Shown here one piece after another: positions 61,917 through 64,000 of a stretch of DNA of 64,000 bases; within the stretch, counting starts at the first letter, position 1; every line of letters starts with the position of its first letter. The stretch is from Bog-105 sp965277435 (GTDB taxonomy: Bacteria; Acidobacteriota; Terriglobia; Bryobacterales; Bryobacteraceae), in contig OZ255821.1 of NCBI GenBank assembly GCA_965277435.1, positions 4,340,001 through 4,404,000 of the forward strand. The letters run 5' to 3'. A program made the translations under genes and the position numbers. The notes below the pieces were generated by a model that did no database searches, was not told the origin of the DNA, and was given only the letters and a program-made list of their open reading frames with translations.

Positions 61917-64000
61917 AAACTCTCGCTAGCGCCCTCACTTGTTTGCTGCTCTTGCAACCGCTTGACGGGCAGCGCGCCACCTTCTCTACTACCACCAACT
62001 TCGTCATCGTAAATGTCACGGTGCTCGATCGTGCGGGTCGGCCCATCGACAATCTCACCAGCAAAGATTTCGAAGTCTACGAAGACGGCAAGCTCCAGAA
62101 ATTGCAAGCCGTCGATTTCCAGCGACTGAACAGCAAGGCATTGCCGCCCGTAACGCCGACGTTCACGCAACGACCGCCCGCGCCGCCTAAGGGCTATAAC
62201 CCCGATGCCGAAAAAGCGGCCCAGCGTTCGGATCTGCTGTCCAAATATCAGGATCGCCGCCTCATTTCGATCCTGCTCGATCTCTCTTCGATGCAACCCG
62301 CCGAGCAGATTCGGGCTAAACAAGCGGCGCTTAAATTCCTCACCGAACAGATGACCGCGAGCGATACCGTCTCGATCCAGCTCTATGGCAGTGCACTGCA
62401 AACTCTGCAGGACTTCACCTCCGATCGCGAACTTCTCATCGCCGCGCTGAACCGCCTGCGCATCGGAGATTCGAGCGAAAACGCAACCGTTGCCGACGAA
62501 GGAGCCGACGCCCAGGATCAAAGCGGTTCGTTCACCGCAGACGAAACTGAGTTCAACATTTTTAACGCGGATCTAAAACTTGCCGCGATTGAAGACGCAG
62601 CCCGTAACCTGGCACAGTATCCGGAGAAGAAAGCGCTCATTTATATATCGAGCGGCCTGCAGAAGAATGGGGTCGACAATCAGTCGCAGTTGCGCGCCAC
62701 CGTCAACACAGCCATTCGGTCCAACGTTGCTTTCTATCCCATCGATGCGCGCGGTTTGACCGCTCTCGTTCCGGGCGGCGACGCTACCTCAACCGGAGCA
62801 GCCGGTAACAATTTGTACAACGGCGCCGGCCAGCGATCCATCAAGGAGAACTTCAACAACCAGCAGGAGACGCTCGCGACGCTCGCTCTGGATACGGGCG
62901 GCAAAGCTCTCCTTGATTCAAACGACCTCACCGACGGTATGCGCCAGGTGCAGAGAGACTTTGGCAGCTACTATGTCTTCACCTATGTCTCTCTCAACAA
63001 CTCACAGGATGGACGCTATCGCCGGATTCAGGTGAAACTTGCGGCTCGTCTGACGGGCTTGAAAGCGAAACTCGATTACCGCCAGGGTTACTACGGCCCC
63101 ACTACCTTCGGCCACATGCGCGATAGCGATAAAGAAGCGCAACTCTCGCAGGCACTGCTCTCCGACAATCCGGTCACCGACCTTCCCCTAGCTGTAGAGG
63201 TCGATTATTTCCGGCTCGATAAATCCAAATACTTTGTCCCGATTTCGGCCAAGATCGCCGGCTCGGCTTTGACGTTTCAAAAGAAGGGCGCCAAACAAGC
63301 GACTGAACTGGATTTCGCCGCCGAAATCCGCGATGCCCGCAACCGTCTCGCGGCGAGCGTGCGTGACACCCTGCCCTTGAAAGTTGCTGAAGACGTGGCC
63401 GGTCAGGTAACGCGCAAAAGTGTGCAGTACGACACCGGCGTCACACTCGCGCCCGGCACTTATCACTTGCGATTCGTGGCTCGCGAGAATGGCGAAGGGA
63501 AAGTAGGCACCTTCGAAACGCCCTTCACCATCCCCGATTTAGCAAGCGGCACGGCTCTGCGCGTCAGTTCGGTGATCTTCAGCAACCAGCGCAGCCCGAT
63601 CACCGAGCAGGTGGCCGGTGTGAAAAACAGCAAGAAACTTCTGTTGAACAATCCGCTCATTCAGCAGGGACAGAAGCTCGTTCCTAACGTGACAAAGGTC
63701 TTCCAGCCCGGCCAGAAGATGCTTGTCTACACGGAAGTCTACGATCCCAAAATTCCCGACAGCCTGCCTGAATATTTCCGCCGCGCCGATGTGGAAGCGA
63801 GCCTCGCCTTCTATCGCGGGAATCAGAAAATATTCGAGACGCCTCCGGTGCGCGCCGATCGTCTCAGCGAACAGCGAGACGCCACACTGCCGGTATGGTT
63901 GCAGCTATCAATGGCCTCCATCAAGCCCGGCCGCTACGACTGCCAGTTAAATATAATCGATGAATTTGGACGGAAGTTTGCTTTCCCACGTGCTCTGGTG
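61913..64000 (+). CDS. VWFA-related Acidobacterial domain protein, 3' end outside window
   Basis: 696 codons are visible from a TTG at 61913 that overlaps the receptor stop (TTGA); the frame is open to the window edge. A short signal sequence (ALTCLLLLQPLDGQ) leads into FVIVNVTVLDRAGRPIDNL, with DFEVYEDGK, the standard opening of this Acidobacteria-specific family. The VWA-like domain includes LISILLDLSSM; the MIDAS DxSxS is reduced to DLSSM. It runs through KALIYISSGLQ to DFGSYYVFTYVSLNN. Beyond that lie at least two further beta domains. Translational coupling to an Oar-like receptor suggests that both act together in the envelope, perhaps as the periplasmic or surface partner. No function is established for the family to my knowledge. 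Confidence 0.85.
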   Translation, partial: MKTLASALTCLLLLQPLDGQRATFSTTTNFVIVNVTVLDRAGRPIDNLTSKDFEVYEDGKLQKLQAVDFQRLNSKALPPVTPTFTQRPPAPPKGYNPDAEKAAQRSDLLSKYQDRRLISILLDLSSMQPAEQIRAKQAALKFLTEQMTASDTVSIQLYGSALQTLQDFTSDRELLIAALNRLRIGDSSENATVADEGADAQDQSGSFTADETEFNIFNADLKLAAIEDAARNLAQYPEKKALIYISSGLQKNGVDNQSQLRATVNTAIRSNVAFYPIDARGLTALVPGGDATSTGAAGNNLYNGAGQRSIKENFNNQQETLATLALDTGGKALLDSNDLTDGMRQVQRDFGSYYVFTYVSLNNSQDGRYRRIQVKLAARLTGLKAKLDYRQGYYGPTTFGHMRDSDKEAQLSQALLSDNPVTDLPLAVEVDYFRLDKSKYFVPISAKIAGSALTFQKKGAKQATELDFAAEIRDARNRLAASVRDTLPLKVAEDVAGQVTRKSVQYDTGVTLAPGTYHLRFVARENGEGKVGTFETPFTIPDLASGTALRVSSVIFSNQRSPITEQVAGVKNSKKLLLNNPLIQQGQKLVPNVTKVFQPGQKMLVYTEVYDPKIPDSLPEYFRRADVEASLAFYRGNQKIFETPPVRADRLSEQRDATLPVWLQLSMASIKPGRYDCQLNIIDEFGRKFAFPRALV

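Overview
The window looks like chromosomal DNA of an Acidobacteriota bacterium, probably close to the Bryobacterales/Solibacter group. Two neighbouring genes at the right edge point there: an Oar-like TonB-dependent receptor with an N-terminal carboxypeptidase-regulatory-like domain, and a 'VWFA-related Acidobacterial domain' protein. The many large secreted proteins fit the same group. The placement is an inference from gene families; no rRNA is present.

Layout. 1-3.8 kb: a divergent pair of membrane-anchored proteins that share a C-terminal domain, then a VapBC-like pair whose PIN toxin is broken by two lesions. 4-13 kb: ordinary genes, namely a GH78 alpha-L-rhamnosidase, a class V aminotransferase, an M48 peptidase, a thiolase with a short DUF35 protein, an ECF sigma/anti-sigma/secreted-protein operon, and tRNA-Pro(CGG). 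13-24 kb: two paralogous GT-C-like membrane proteins flank three tandem secreted beta-helix paralogues and a methyltransferase. 24-55 kb: a minus-strand exopolysaccharide (EPS) locus.

The EPS locus begins with a specialised NusG-like antiterminator. It then holds two initiating or early transferases (WecG/TagA type and a WbaP-like phosphoglycosyltransferase), a plant-like GDP-mannose 3,5-epimerase, a deacetylase-GT2 fusion whose deacetylase half has lost its metal histidines, a WbpE/WbpB/WbpD-like trio for an N-acetylated amino sugar, an FAD oxidoreductase, an intact NodB deacetylase and a methyltransferase. Next comes a giant secreted propeller/Ig protein. A second block holds a Wzc-like co-polymerase without a kinase domain, a separate kinase-like ATPase with a ruined P-loop, a Wza-like export protein, two GT2s, Wzx, Wzy, two GT4s and a HAD-UbiA fusion resembling DPPR synthase. 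The HAD-UbiA gene sits beside a GT-C-like paralogue, which suggests a polyprenyl-phosphate-pentose donor and its user.

The most unusual feature is an unnamed module of about 170 residues with a DWxHWG motif. It ends two of the beta-helix proteins and recurs four times in the giant secreted protein, where it alternates with bacterial Ig-like domains. Part of that array is a near-identical 867-bp DNA tandem repeat. I propose that these proteins are matrix or cell-surface partners of the polysaccharide made by the surrounding locus.

55-64 kb: a solitary motB-like gene, recJ with a small acidic partner, then the TonB receptor and the VWFA protein, which runs off the window.
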